Under the pieces are notes generated by a model. That model saw only the letters and a list, made by a program, of their open reading frames with translations. It made no database searches and was not told the DNA's origin. Position numbers and translations under genes: made by a program. A stretch of DNA of 64,000 nucleotides, from positions 53,462,507-53,526,506 of the forward strand of contig JAMXIF010000003.1 in the NCBI GenBank assembly GCA_028583685.1, in the 5' to 3' direction. Source of the DNA: Petaurus breviceps papuanus (Eukaryota; Chordata; Mammalia; Diprotodontia; Petauridae). This document shows, one piece after another, positions 33,485 to 44,875 of the stretch (its first letter is position 1; every line of letters starts with the position of its first letter).

Positions 33485-33690
33485 TAAGATTGGCAAGATA
33501 CTTTTTACATGCAGATATTATCTCAGTTGGTCCTCATGACAGCTCTATGAGTACTAGGATTCTTAACCCTCATTTCAGAGACAGGGAAACTGAGGCCGAA
33601 AGAAATGAAGTAATTTGCCCAAAGTCATACTAACCAGTGGAAGCTTTGAACTCAAACCCAGGACTCCCAGTCCCCTTCATGTAGGGCATG
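33485..33690 (-). mobile_element. MIR/THER SINE
   Basis: TTATCTCAGTTGGTCCTCAT, ACAGGGAAACTGAGGCCGAA and AACTCAAACCCAGGACTCCC in reversed MIR order. Confidence 0.8.
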
Positions 33691-33867
33691 GATGTAAATG
33701 GATCCTAAATTTGAGATTACTTTTTTGTACCTTTGTTTAAATATGGTTATGTACCATATTTTGAGAACTTATTTCAATCACTTTAAATAAAATAGTGAAG
33801 TTCAATTACAAAGAACAACACAAGCTAGTTGCTAGGAGACAACACAATTCCTCCATCTAAGAAACTG

Positions 33868-34430
33868 TGTGGTATATGGGAACAACACCTGGACTTGGAG
33901 TTTGGAAGACCTGTGTTCAAATCCCACCTCGGATGGTAGCTGTGAAACTACTTTATCTCTGAGACTCAGTTTCCTTATTCATAAAATAATGATACAGGGG
34001 CAGCTAGGTGGCATAGTGAATAGAGCACTGGCCCTGGAGTCAGGAGGACCTGAGTTCAAATCTGGCCTAAGACACTCTACTCAAAAAAACAAGCCAAGTG
34101 ACCTTGGGCAAGTCACTTAACCCCAATTGCCCTACCTCCCCCCCTCTAAAACAAAGCCCCCCAAAAACAATCTTTTTAAAGAGCAGGTAGGTGGTGCAGT
34201 GAATAGAGCACTGGCCCTGCAGTCAGAAGGACCTGAGTTCAAATCCAGCCTCAGACACTTGACAAAAAACTAGCCATGTGACCTTGGGCAAGTCAATTAA
34301 CCACAATTGCCCTACCTTCCCCCTCCAAAAAGAATAAAATAAAATAAGGATACACAATATAGTACTTCTTCATAAGATTATTAAGAGAATAAAATAAGAT
34401 AATGGATATAAAGTACTATATAAACATGTT
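33868..34430 (+). mobile_element. MIR/THER SINE split by a SINE pair
   Basis: GGTATATGGGAACAACACCT through TCAGTTTCCTTATTCATAAA, then after the insert TACTTCTTCATAAGATTATT to AAGTACTATATAAACATG. Confidence 0.75.
33997..34340 (+). mobile_element. Tandem pair of MAR-type SINEs between one target duplication
   Basis: First SINE GGGGCAGCTAGGTGGCATAG (33997), second GAGCAGGTAGGTGGTGCAG (from about 34181), same orientation. AAAATAATGATACA (33983-33996) and AAAATAAGGATACA (34341-34354) flank the pair as a whole; no separate duplication of the second is seen. Confidence 0.75.
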
Positions 34431-34689
34431 TTGCCTCCAGTCTCAATTGTCCCTTGGTTAGATAGTGCTTAATAAATAATTGCTGACTGATTCACTGGAA
34501 AGGGCCATTATCACCTTTCCTATAGATCCACCCTCAGCCAGAAGCAGCATAGTAGTAAGTTAGAGAAGTGGCCTCACAAATAGGATCCCATCTCTATTTA
34601 AAAACATACACAGAGCCAGCAACATGACATAGTGAAGAGAGAACTGGTGTGGACTCTAGAAGACCTGAATCCAGGTCCTTCCTTCAATA

Positions 34690-35094
34690 CATCAATCAAT
34701 AAACATTTATTAAGCAACTACTGTGTACTAGGTACTGTGCTATTGGCGAGGGATACAAAAGGAGGCAAAAGACAGTCTCTGCCCTCAAGGTGCATATAAT
34801 CTAATGACAGAGACAACATGCAAACAAATATATGAAAAGCAAGCTATGGGGTGGCTAGGTGGTGCAATGAATAAAGCATCGGCCCTGAAGTCAGGGGGAC
34901 CTGAGTTCAAATTCGGGCTCAAACACTTAACACAAAACTAGCCGTGTGACCTTGGGCAAGTCACTTGACCCCAATTGCCCTACCTTCCCCCTCCAAAAAA
35001 GCAAAAAGAAAGAAAGAAAGAAAGAAAAGCAAGCTATATTCAGGATAACTAGGAAATAATTAACAGAAAGAAGTCACTAGAATTAAGAGTTAGG
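34690..35094 (+). repeat. Dispersed repeat split by a SINE
   Basis: AATAAACATTTATTAAGCAA, GGTACTGTGCTATTGGCGAG, CAGTCTCTGCCCTCAAGGTG and, after the SINE, GGATAACTAGGAAATAATTA. The longest copy in the window of this old family. Confidence 0.6.
34848..35023 (+). mobile_element. MAR-type SINE (short form) with target duplication
   Basis: GGGTGGCTAGGTGGTGCAAT to a (GAAA)n tail. GAAAAGCAAGCTAT is perfectly duplicated (34834-34847, 35024-35037). Confidence 0.92.
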
Positions 35095-35213
35095 GGGGTG
35101 GCCAGGTAGCACAGCGAGTAAGAGCACGGGCTCCAGTGTTGAGAAGACCTGGAGATCTAATCCCGGGCTCAGACACTTAGCACCCACCCAGAAACGCCTG
35201 GCCGTGTAAAAAA
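35095..35213 (+). mobile_element. tRNA-headed SINE, left-monomer type
   Basis: GGGGTGGCCAGGTAGCACAG, then CACCCACCCAGAAACGCCTG, cut short at CGTGTAAAAAAG and followed by an older SINE-like tail. Confidence 0.8.
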
Positions 35214-35400
35214 GAGTCAGGAACAGTTTCCTGTAAAAGCTACACGCTGGCCATGTAACCTAGGGCAAGTTATTGACCCTCCTGGTATTCTGGGCAACTC
35301 TCTAAACTTATTCATAGCAAAGAAGGTGCCCCCCCTGCATTAATAGAGCAAGTTCCTCGCTGGGGAGAGTAAGTTCCTCATTGGGAACTAGTAATAGCAA
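35214..35400 (+). mobile_element. SINE with a distinct 3' tail
   Basis: TGTAACCTAGGGCAAGTTAT, then TCTGGGCAACTCTCTAAACT, AAGAAGGTGCC and TGCATTAATAGAGCAAGTTC. The same tail type appears near 48830 and 60875. Confidence 0.55.
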
Positions 35401-36169
35401 TGAAGTCCCTATCCCTATCCACCCTAAATAGAGTCCTTCCCTTTCTCTCCTTAATATTCATGTGAAATGGTCTACCATTCCTTGACTATATGGCTTACCA
35501 TGAATTAGTATGGCTGTGGAAGGTAAGGAGCATGCAATGACTTTTGTTTAAAAGGCATTTCTTGGTGGCTGATGTGGATGTTGCCACCTAAATGTTTCCC
35601 CTGATGATCCTAATATTCTGGTATGCACACAGGACAAATTTAACTACACGGGCAAGAAAATTAAAGGAATTATAAACTGTATACAAATATAGCTATAACC
35701 TCTTACTCGAATAATTGGCAAAGAGAGTAATCCATTTGTTTCCATTCTTTATCTGACTCCATGCTCTTGGGATAGATCCACACTGGAAAAAAGTGCACAG
35801 AGAGCAAAGTGGCCACCAACGAACAAAATGGATCTTCTTCAGGCAAAAACACTGGGTTTCAGATGGGGTCAATTAGTTAATCTGGTTAGTTCATCTCAAA
35901 TGATATCAAATGGGAATACTGTACTGAGGCAAATTGACATATTTAAAATAAATATATTGTGCTCCAGTGAAATTGACAAATGTGAGAAGATTTTGTTGTC
36001 TTGACTTTGACTTAATTTTTATGACATCAATAAGAAAAGCCTGTATAATCTAAGAACAGACCTAGAACGCAGAGTTTGGGTTATGTTGTAGGTGTAGTCT
36101 TTGGACTTCAACTGTATTATTGGATATGTCATGTTTCAACTACTTGGTTACAACAAGCAACTCAATAAT
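35401..36169. other. No gene recognised
   Basis: Unique-looking sequence; no splice-flanked frame recognised. Confidence 0.4.
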
Positions 36170-36375
36170 AAAATAGCTCCCACTTAAGTCACATAAAACA
36201 CTACAAAGGTCACCAACCATATTCTTTCACAACAACCCTGTGAAGTGGATTGTACAAGTATCACTCACCCCATTTTACAGACGAGGCAACTAAGACTCAG
36301 GGAAGAGAAGTCACTTGTCCAAGAACCCACAGTTAGTAAGCTTTGGAACTAGGACTGTCATATAGATCTTGTCAT
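36170..36375 (-). mobile_element. MIR/THER SINE
   Basis: TTCACAACAACCCTGTGAAG, CCCCATTTTACAGACGAGGC and GTCACTTGTCCAAGAACCCA in order. Confidence 0.8.
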
Positions 36376-36989
36376 CCCAAAACCAATGCCTTTTCATAGT
36401 ACTATTACCATTCACCCTACTTTGGGGGGAGGGGGGGAAGGAGAGAAGAGAAAAGGAGTTCCAAATTATATAGAAAAGCAGCGAGAAGAAAAATTCCAAA
36501 CAGGAGCAACCAAAAATACCATTTCAATTTGCTTTTGAAATGTATTTTGCATTTATAGTTGAATATGTACAATACTATAATAGTCCCCTTGAAATAAAAT
36601 AATAATGCTATCCTGTGCAGGCTTGACTCAGGAGGAGTCTGACAATTAGACAGTTTCTACAGGCAGACTTGTATGCTGCTCAGCCATGTAACATACACTG
36701 AATCAGCTTCATCTTTCAGGCAGATGCAAATCTTTGGCAGAGGTACTCTCTCTCTCTCTCAAACATTCCTTGGGCAGAAATTATATTTACAGTACTTAGC
36801 TATTCATAAATTTTTGGTAACTTGAAGTAATTGTAACCTTGGGAAAAAATGACTATCTCATTTTGAAATCTATGATAGCCAAGTGGGATACAACTATGTA
36901 CCCTATATATTAGAAAGTACATTTCCAAAAGTTGGAAGAAAAGATGGGCATTGTTCCACACACTGAAGCTCTAAAATGGAAGGTGATTA
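36376..36989. other. No gene recognised
   Basis: Unique-looking sequence, with a (TC)n run near 36750. Confidence 0.4.
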
Positions 36990-37470
36990 AAAAATTAAGT
37001 TCTGCTTATGCAATAATGAATGATCTCACTAATGGAGAACAAGTACATTTAAGAAGTAATTGAAGCCCAAGATAGGTGAGAAGATAAAGAGTACTTAGCT
37101 ACTTTAAATTACCTCAAGTCTCTAGTCCCAGATGAATTATATCCCAGATGGAGTACTGAAAGAACTTGTAGATGTAATTAATGAAACGCAATTAAAGATC
37201 TTGGAAGAATCATGGAGAAAGGGCACTATGTGACCAGAGAAGTATCAAGAATGGAGATGGTATCTAAAGTCTTCTACAAGGTTATGAGGGGAAAGAGTAA
37301 AAGGCTGCCAGAGACAGGAAGTCTGGTCTATGATAATTGGATTTTTCCTTAGACATTTACTCAAAGGAAGGTGGAAGGCAATTTCTGTTTACATTATGGC
37401 TTGGAAGGAATCCGCTAATTGCCCATCTCTAAGACAGCTGTATCTGTAGGTCTCATTTAGGCTTCTGATA
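36990..37470 (+). mobile_element. CR1/L3 LINE fragment (reverse-transcriptase upstream region)
   Basis: ACCTCAAGTCTCTAGTCCCA, GAGTACTGAAAGAACTTGTA and GAATCATGGAGAAAGGGCAC match the CR1-type stretch coding the start of the reverse transcriptase. Much diverged. Confidence 0.6.
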
Positions 37471-37474
37471 TAAA

Positions 37475-38215
37475 AAGAAGCAAGTAGACTCACTTTCCAA
37501 ACCCCAAAGCATTTATAATGCCATTTATAAGCAATACATACACACAGAAATATCTAGGACTATCATAATAGCTACTCCATGTTCAAAGAGTTCTGAGGGT
37601 TCACATACACTCAGAACTCAGAAGACTGTACTAATATGTTTACATTTTCTCTAGACAACCTGTATTTGCAATTACTTCAAAGTAAAGACAGAATGAAATA
37701 GCATAATAAGAAAAATCGCACTAGGGTACTCCCCGCCATACACTTGAGGCATGCTCTCCCACATCTCATCAGTGGGAAGAGTGGACATGTATAAGGTTCA
37801 CACATGAAGGGAACGGACTAGGGTATCAACGTGTGAAGGGTGTATCATGCCTCTAGCGCTTCAGCACCACTAATGTCTTCAGCCTGTACTGACTAGTACT
37901 GTTTCCCTCTGAGTACGGTGGCATCTCCTAGGTATGATAATGTCTCTTGGACATTGCTCCACTTGTCATTTGGTGGCCGTATATTGTCTCCTGGGTGTTG
38001 CTCCTCATTATAAGCTTCCAGGCTCATTTCTTTAAGCCACCAGGGGCCATCTTAGCTCTAGATGTACCAGGGTATATTTGCTAGAATCTTTCTCTCATAA
38101 GGGCAATCTGATTACCCCTCTTTAATCATAGTTACCAGAACTAAGTAAGAACTAGGCAGCACGCTTCCTAAACTAAGATTCAATCTACAAATCACATAAA
38201 CAAGTATTTATTAAG
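37475..38215. other. Unassigned sequence, no gene recognised
   Basis: The 37710-38170 part is somewhat GC-richer and CpG-bearing than its surroundings and may be an old repeat I cannot place. No coding frame of interest. Confidence 0.35.
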
Positions 38216-38219
38216 TGCC

Positions 38220-38400
38220 TACTTTTTTTATACTTTAGGTTTTTGTTGATGTATTTTGTTTATACATTATAAACATTTACAGATTACTCCTGCTTCCTGA
38301 AAGGTCTCTTTTTACAAAGTAAAACAGATAAAATGATAATAACAATGACTTCAACTGAAAGTTCACACAACATTTCATGGAATTGAAAATTGATTTTTAA
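38220..38400 (-). mobile_element. Probable L1 3' end, antisense
   Basis: TTTTTTATACTTTAGGTTTT and AGGTCTCTTTTTACAAAGTA resemble the reversed L1 3' region. It may join the L1 at 38685 across the sense fragment between them. Confidence 0.35.
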
Positions 38401-38499
38401 TTCTATTTTGTTAAGACAATCAAGCTATATTTAATATTACGTCTCTCTGTTCCTTACCCTTGCAAGTTTACTCAGGTAACTTGAGGTCACTCGGGTCAC

Positions 38500-38670
38500 A
38501 ACTCATATGTTTAATATGATTGTACACGTATAACCTATATCAGGTTGTTTGCCATCTTAGGGAGGAAAAAGGGGAGGAAGGGAGAAAAAAAATTAGAACT
38601 AAAAATCTTATAAAAGTGAATATTGAGAACTATATTTACACATAATTAGAAAAAATAAAATACTATTAAG
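38500..38670 (+). mobile_element. L1 3' end fragment
   Basis: ATGATTGTACACGTATAACC, GAGGAAGGGAGAAAAAAAAT and the terminal ATTAGAAAAAATAAAATACT; nearly identical in design to 28255-28435. Confidence 0.75.
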
Positions 38671-38684
38671 TGAAAAAATTGATA

Positions 38685-39715
38685 TGGTTCACCATCAGGT
38701 CTCTAGAATCATAAATCATCATTGTATTGATCACAGTTCTTATAGCTTTCAAAGTTGTTTGCTTTTACAATGTTGCTGTCAACATAAATTGTTCTCTTGA
38801 TTCTGTTCATTTTATCCTTCATTATTTTAGAGAAGTCCTCAAGTTGCTGTTCAGTGATTTTCAGTCATGTATGATTCTTCATAAACCCATTTGGAGTTTT
38901 CTTGGCAAAAATACTGGAGTGGTTTACCAATTCCTTCGCCAACTCTTTTACAGATGAGGAAACAAGACAAACAGGGTTAAATGACTTGCCCAGGGTCACA
39001 CAGCTGCTAAGTATCTGAGGTCAGATCTGAACTCAGGAAGATGAGTTTTCCTGACCCCAGGCTTAGCAATCTATCCACTATGTCACCTAGCTATTAATTT
39101 TTATGTTATCAATTTTATAGTAAAAATTGTTCTATTTCTGCTCACTTTACTCTTATTCGATTGATATATCTCTTTTACATCATCTATTACCTCATTTCCT
39201 ACAGCATAATAGTATGCTATTCTATTAATATATTAAAAATTATTCAGCTCTGCCTCAGTTGATGAACATACTCTTAGTTTCCATTTTTTATTACCACAAA
39301 CTGTAAATATTTTTGTACATAAAGCAATTTTTACTCTTTCTATGATCTCTTTTGGGTATAGGCCTAGGAGCGATATAGCTGGGTCAAAAAGCAAACATTG
39401 TTTAGTAATGTTTGGATATAAATCCAAACTGCTTTCCAAAATGATAGTATACATTCACAGGTCCACTAACAGGGAATTAATATGCCCATTTTCCCACACC
39501 TCCTCCAATATTTATCATTTTCCTTTTTTGTTATCTTTGCCACTCCAATTGGTATAAAGCAGAATCTCAGAATTGTTTTAATTTACATTCTTTAATCAGT
39601 AGTGCTTTGGAACATTTTAAAAATAAGATGATTGATAGCCTAGGTTTCTTCTCTTTAGAGCTATTCTTGGACTATTTATCAATTGGAGAATACCTCTTTT
39701 TCTTATAAATTTGAA
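38685..39715 (-). mobile_element. L1 ORF2 C-terminus and 3' region, split by MAR1
   Basis: On the minus strand the 39233-39454 frame reads FDPAISLLGLYPKE, the L1 ORF2 C-terminal motif FDPAIPLLGIYPKE. The 3' region continues to 38685, with a MAR1 SINE at 38840-39093. Confidence 0.85.
38840..39093 (-). mobile_element. MAR1 CORE-SINE (long form)
   Basis: TTGCTGTTCAGTGATTTTCA, TTTTCTTGGCAAAAATACTG, ATGACTTGCCCAGGGTCACA, and reversed head end TATGTCACCTAGCTA. Confidence 0.85.
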
Positions 39716-40044
39716 TCAGTTGCTTATATATCTTAGAAATTAGACCATTAAGGAACTTGCTGGAATGTACTGATGAGGTGTGAATACCAAAACTATACAA
39801 TCTCACAGGATGATGCTTCCTGATGATGAGGTTCCTAGAGGTAGGAGGATGTCCAAAGGAATGCATCCAAGTGAGAAATGAAGAGACAACTGGCCTAGGA
39901 GCCATCTTTAAATGGAGGCGTCCATTTCTAAATGGTGGTGTTCATTTCTAAATGGTGCATTTTAGGAAGGACACTGGAGGGGATGACTGGGGATCATACC
40001 TTAAGAGCACTGGTTAAAGAAACTGGGGGTAAGAATATTTGAGG
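39716..40044. other. No gene recognised
   Basis: Unique-looking. A near-tandem AAATGG repeat (GTCCATTTCTAAATGG, GTTCATTTCTAAATGG) lies at about 39910-39960. Confidence 0.4.
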
Positions 40045-40330
40045 GGGCGTGGCTATATGATAGTTTTCTTCAATTATATGAAGGACTACCATGTAAAAGA
40101 GGGATTATTCCACTTATTTTGCTGGACCCTATAGGTCAGAACTCAGAACAATTATTGGAAAGGAAGATGTTGGCTCAATACAAAGAATAACTTCATCAAA
40201 ACTAGAGCTGTCCAAAAACTAGAATAGGCTGCCTCAAAAGGTAGTGTTTTCATCTTCACTGGAGGAAAGTTGATCTTTGGTACAGGAAGGCAGCAACTAC
40301 TGCCAATCGATTTAGTAAGAGTATCTATCA
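40045..40330 (+). mobile_element. CR1/L3 LINE fragment
   Basis: ATTATATGAAGGACTACCAT, AGAGCTGTCCAAAAACTAGA and GCCTCAAAAGGTAGTG are sense CR1/L3 landmarks. Confidence 0.6.
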
Positions 40331-40484
40331 CTAGTCTTTTTCCCACTCTATGGCTGTCTGTAAGTCACATATAAAACTACAGACATCTTCAGTGTTTGGG
40401 ATACTGATAGGATATTTCTGTGACAAAGTGAAAAGTAGAATACAATCCAGCTTAATATCTTGCTTTGCTTGCAGCTTGATTCCA

Positions 40485-40757
40485 CAGAATCATTATCATC
40501 ATCATTAAGATCATTTATTTATATGGTACTTCAAGATTTGAAAATCATTTTACAACTATTATCTAATTTTATTCTAACAGCTACCCTGGGAGGTTGGTGT
40601 TATTATTATTATTCTCATTTTACAGATGAGGAAACTGAGGAAGACAGAAGTCAAATGACTTGCCCAGGATTGAAGCATCTGAGTAAGTATCTGAGGCTGG
40701 ATTTGAACTCAAGTCTTCATGACTCCAGTGCTCTATCCACTGCCCACCTAGCTGTCT
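40485..40757 (-). mobile_element. MIR/THER SINE, full-length type
   Basis: CTACCCTGGGAGGTTGGTGT, TTTTACAGATGAGGAAACTG, TTTGAACTCAAGTCTTCATG and the reversed head end CCCACCTAGCTGTC. Confidence 0.85.
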
Positions 40758-40759
40758 TT

Positions 40760-41635
40760 CATAGAAATCTAAAATCTCCAAATTGGAAGGGTTCACAGTA
40801 TCATCTGCTGTAATTTCCTACTCCATGTAAGAATGAATACTTTCTTTGGGGATTTGAGGTAATTCTGAGTTTACTTGAACTTGTCTCAATTTGGTTCTTT
40901 TAGCCCTGTTAAATCTAAGTGCTGTCTGACCTTCCTGGCAGTAGAGTGAGAACACTTAGAAAAAAATATGATTACTTTCTTAAAATATATGAAGGATTAT
41001 CATACTATTATTATTCAACATTACTGATTCACAGGATTAGTTTAGAAAATTCCCAAATGCCAATGCAATTAGAAAGTTTCCAGAAATAAGTTACACCACT
41101 TCTCCTTGGAAAAGCACAAGAGATGCACATCTTCCAACTATAAGACAAATGTCTGTTTGTTCCCTGAGAGTGGTCAACTGGGTCAGTGTGGGTGAATGAA
41201 GACAAGTGATGAAGATGAAATGACTTAGAAGCTTGAAGAAGGACACTGGGGGGAAAAAACAAATAGGGCAGTAGCTATTTATAATGGAAGGTAGAAGTTT
41301 GCTTCGCTTCATGATCTATCATACATGCACTGTTCCAATGGACCATAAAACTCACTGGCATTACAAATGAATACAGCTATTGTGCTAATGCATTTGCACT
41401 TTATTGGACTGATATTTTGTGCCCTGAGAATTGATTGTGTTTGGTTCTGGCACTATATTTGAGAAAAGATTTTATCACACTGGAGTGTAACCAGAATAGG
41501 GTTATGAAACTGGAAAGGTTCATACACACTTTTTGCCTACATTTCTCCTCTTCTAAATTCCTGGCATCTAGGACTATAAACTCACTGCACAACTGAATCT
41601 GATTTCTCCAAGGTTACCAAGGATCTCTCTCTTTA
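40760..41635. other. No gene recognised
   Basis: Mostly unique-looking, possibly with CR1/L3 scraps near 40975. Several short overlapping minus frames at 41029-41312 show no family likeness. Confidence 0.4.
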
Positions 41636-41639
41636 AAAA

Positions 41640-42725
41640 AAAATAGATAGGTAGGTAGGTAGAGACATATTTTATTTATTTATTTTTAATATTCTTTTAT
41701 TTTTACATTTTGAGTTCCAAATTCTCTCCCTCCCTCCTACTCCTCCACCACCCACTGAGAAGGAAAGCAAAATTATATCAATTATAAATGTGAAATCATG
41801 CAAAATATATTTCCATATTAACCACATTGCAAAAAAATTCAAGAAAATTATATTTAACTTATACTCAGAGTTCTCTTTCTGGAGGAGGATAGCATTTTTT
41901 CATTATAAGTCCTTTGGAATTGTCTTGAATCACAGCATTGGTCAGAGTAACCAAGTCTTTTACAGTTTCTAATCCTTACAACTTTGTTTTACTGTGCAAA
42001 ATGATCTCTTGGTTCATCTCATTTTATTTTGCATCTGGTTCATGCAGATCTTGCCATGTTCTTTTCTGAAACATTTCTCCGCTAACGCAGTAGTATTCCA
42101 TCACAATCATATGCCACAATTTGTTCAGCCATTCCCCAATTGATGAACATCCCTCCAGTTTCCAATTCTTTACCACTACAAAAAAAAGCTGTTCTAAATA
42201 TTTTTGTATATATAGGTCATTTTTCTTTTTCTTTGGGGTACAGACTTAGTAGTTGTGTCTTTGGGTCAAATAGTATGTACAGCTCTGTTCTTCAGAATAA
42301 TTGTACTATGGGGTGGCCAGGAGTAGAGGCTCCAGTGTTGGGATGACCTGGAGAATTGAATCCAGGCTCAGACACTTAGCACCCACCCAGAAACACCTGT
42401 CCGTGTACCCTTGAGCAAGTTGAGCAAACCCCAATTGCTTTAAAAAATAATAATAATTGTACTAGGTCATAACTCTACCAACAGTTTATTAGTGCATCTA
42501 ATTTCCCTTAGCCCCTCCAGCATTTATCATTTCTGATAAGTGGTACCCTAAAGTTGTTTTAATTGGCATTTGTCTAATCAATAGTAATTTGCATCATTTT
42601 TAAAAGTAACTATAGATAGCTTTTATTTCTTCTTCTGAAAGCTGCCTGTTCATGTCCTTTGACCATTTATCAACTGGGGAATGGCTCTTATTTTTTATAA
42701 ATTTGACTCAGTTCCCTACATAAAT
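41640..42725 (-). mobile_element. L1 ORF2 C-terminus and 3' end, antisense, split by a SINE
   Basis: Begins at the reversed tail ((TAGG)n and T-rich, then TTTTGAGTTCCAAATTCTCT) and runs through CAGTAGTATTCCATCACAAT and CATTCCCCAATTGATGAACA to TTTGACCATTTATCAACTGG. The reverse complement encodes the L1 ORF2 C-terminal region. SINE insertion at 42309. Confidence 0.85.
42309..42451 (+). mobile_element. tRNA-headed SINE with target duplication
   Basis: Head partly deleted (GGGGTGGCCAGGAGTAGAGG), body CACCCACCCAGAAACACCTG, A-rich tail. AATAATTGTACTA is duplicated (42296-42308, 42452-42464) inside the L1. Confidence 0.88.
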
Positions 42726-43920
42726 TTAACTCAGCTCCCTTTCCAAGGATCCCTTAAATGCTAATTCCAAGGGTTTTTTCTCAGTCTTTTCTACTTGACC
42801 TCTCTGAAATTTATGACTGTCAAAAACTCCTCTTGGACTCTCTTTTCTTCCTTGGTTTCCATGACACTCATCTCTCTTAGTTTTCCTCTGACCTTTCTGA
42901 CTATTCTTTTTTTTTTTTTTTTTGCTTTTTGGAGGGGGGAAGGCAGGGCAATTGGGGTTAAGTGACTTGCCCAAGGTCACACAGCTAGTAAGTGTTAAGT
43001 GTCTGAGTTCGCATTTGAACTCAGGTCCTCCTGACTCTAGGGCCTGTGTTCTATTCACTGTGCTACCTAGCTGCCCCATAACTATTCCTTTTCAATATTC
43101 TTTGTTAGATTACCACTTCCTTCCTCCCACTGAGTAGAGGCTCTGTCTTTGTCTTTCTCTGTTCCATGTATACACTCTCTAACTGGTAACATTACCTCCT
43201 ATGGTTCAATTATCCTTTCTATGCATCTCTAACTATATGACCTATAGCTACCTCAAACTTAACACATCCAAAATGGAACTCCTCATATTTTCCCCCAAAC
43301 ACTTCTCTTCCAAACATCCCTACTTCTATTGATGGCACCAATATGCTTCCAGTTGCCCAGTTTCACAAACTTAGAGTCATCCTTGACACTTCCTTCTCCC
43401 TCAAGCTCCATGTCCAATAAGAAATGGTATTCTTAAAAGAGATCTCATTGAAATATCATCACTGCTCCCATGCAAAAACCTTTGAAGGCTGCCTATTGCT
43501 TTATACTAGAATTGAAAACTCTAGAATCTGACTCACATCTACCTTTGCAATCTTAATGTCCCTTCATTTTGTTCCATTCAAACTGACTTTCTAGGCTCCT
43601 CCCCGTATATGTAATTCTATCACCTTCATGGCTCTGTACAGAGGTCTCTCACATCTAGAAGACCCTCCCTCATCACATCCACCACAGAGAATTCCTTTCT
43701 TTAAAGCATAATTGGAGTACTACCTTCCATACAAGTTCCTTTTTTTATCTTCCCCAATTGTTAGTTCTCTCTCCTTGAAATTAATTTACATAGTTCTCCA
43801 TTATTTACTTGTATATATGTTGCATTCCCCATTAGAATATAAAGGAGAACAAGGACTATGTTGTTTTTGTATTCCCAGTACCTTGCACATTATAGGTGAT
43901 TAGTAAGCATTTGTTGAATT
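42726..43920 (+). mobile_element. L2 LINE, long 3' part, split by a SINE
   Basis: TTAACACATCCAAAATGGAA, TTAGAGTCATCCTTGACACT, GAAGGCTGCCTATTGCTTTA and the 3' end CCCAGTACCTTGCACATTAT ... GTAAGCATTTGTTGAAT. Confidence 0.85.
42907..43076 (-). mobile_element. MAR-type SINE (short form)
   Basis: T-rich reversed tail, GGGTTAAGTGACTTGCCCAA and reversed head end TGTGCTACCTAGCTGCCCC. Short duplicated ACTATTC on both sides, within L2. Confidence 0.88.
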
Positions 43921-43959
43921 AATTTGTTGAAATCAGTTATCAGGATAAATCAAAACTTT

Positions 43960-44410
43960 ATTATAGATTAGTTGAAAGATTTCAGTCTATTCAGCATAGG
44001 GGAAAAAAAAGACTTAGGACATAATCACTATCACAAAATATACGAAGGATTATTTTATATGTGTGTGTATGTTTATATGTATATATGAAAAAAATCTTAG
44101 ACTTCTATCTACTTGGTTCTAGTCAGCAGAGCTAGTATTAATAGGAAGAAGGTACAGAGATTCAAATTTGGTTCCATATAAGAAGGAATTCTATAACATT
44201 TAGAGTTGTGAAAAATTGGGATGCCTTAAGTGGTAATACTTTCCTTGTCACTGGATATCTTCAAATAGAAACTAGATGACCATTTTGCTATTTGTTATGT
44301 TATACAGGATGAGGGTGCAGTTTATGCTATCCACAGAGTAAATGAAATTATCTTTCTCTAAGGTCTCTTTCTACTCTAAATCTTATGATCCTAGAATATG
44401 ATCTGTGAAG
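43960..44410 (+). mobile_element. CR1/L3 LINE fragment
   Basis: AAATATACGAAGGATTATTT, TTGGTTCCATATAAGAAGGA, TTGTCACTGGATATCTTCAA and CTAGATGACCATTTTG in sense CR1/L3 order. Confidence 0.65.
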
Positions 44411-44562
44411 TCCTTTCTAATTTATGATTCTATGATTCCATTTTTAAAGTACTATTTGAAATATAAATAATACTATTTTACATTAGGGTAAAAATAAAAT
44501 TATATTAATATAAATTCTCCTTGTAACTCCACTGAAACTTCCCTCTTAAAAAGTTACCAATG

Positions 44563-44860
44563 GGGGCGGCCAGGTAGCACAGCGAGTAAGAGAACCGGCT
44601 CCAGTGTCAGGATGACCTGGGGATTGAATCCAGGCTCAGACACTTAGCACCCACCCAGAAACACCTGGCCGTATAACCTTGAGCAAGTTACTTAACCCCA
44701 ATCACTTAGGGGCGGCCTGGTGGCTCAGCGAGTAAGAGCACCGGCTCCAGTGTCGGGATGACCTGGGGATCAAATCCAGGCTCAGATACTTAGCACCACA
44801 CCCAGAAATAACTGGCTGTGTAACCTTGAGCAAGTTACTTAACTCCAATTGATTTAAAAA
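44563..44860 (+). mobile_element. Heterodimeric tRNA-headed SINE with one target duplication
   Basis: Left monomer 44563-44708 (CCAGGTAGCACAGCGAG; CACCCACCCAGAAACACC), right monomer 44709-44860 (CCTGGTGGCTCAGCGAG; CACACCCAGAAATAACTGG). A single perfect 15-bp duplication AAAAAGTTACCAATG flanks the pair (44548-44562, 44861-44875). Same left-right order as at 28615. Confidence 0.92.
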
Positions 44861-44875
44861 AAAAAGTTACCAATG

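Noticed and set aside
40460-40813. 117-codon + frame
   Set aside because: Mostly reverse-oriented MIR.
42726-43079. 117-codon minus frame
   Set aside because: Translation of a MAR-type SINE inside L2.
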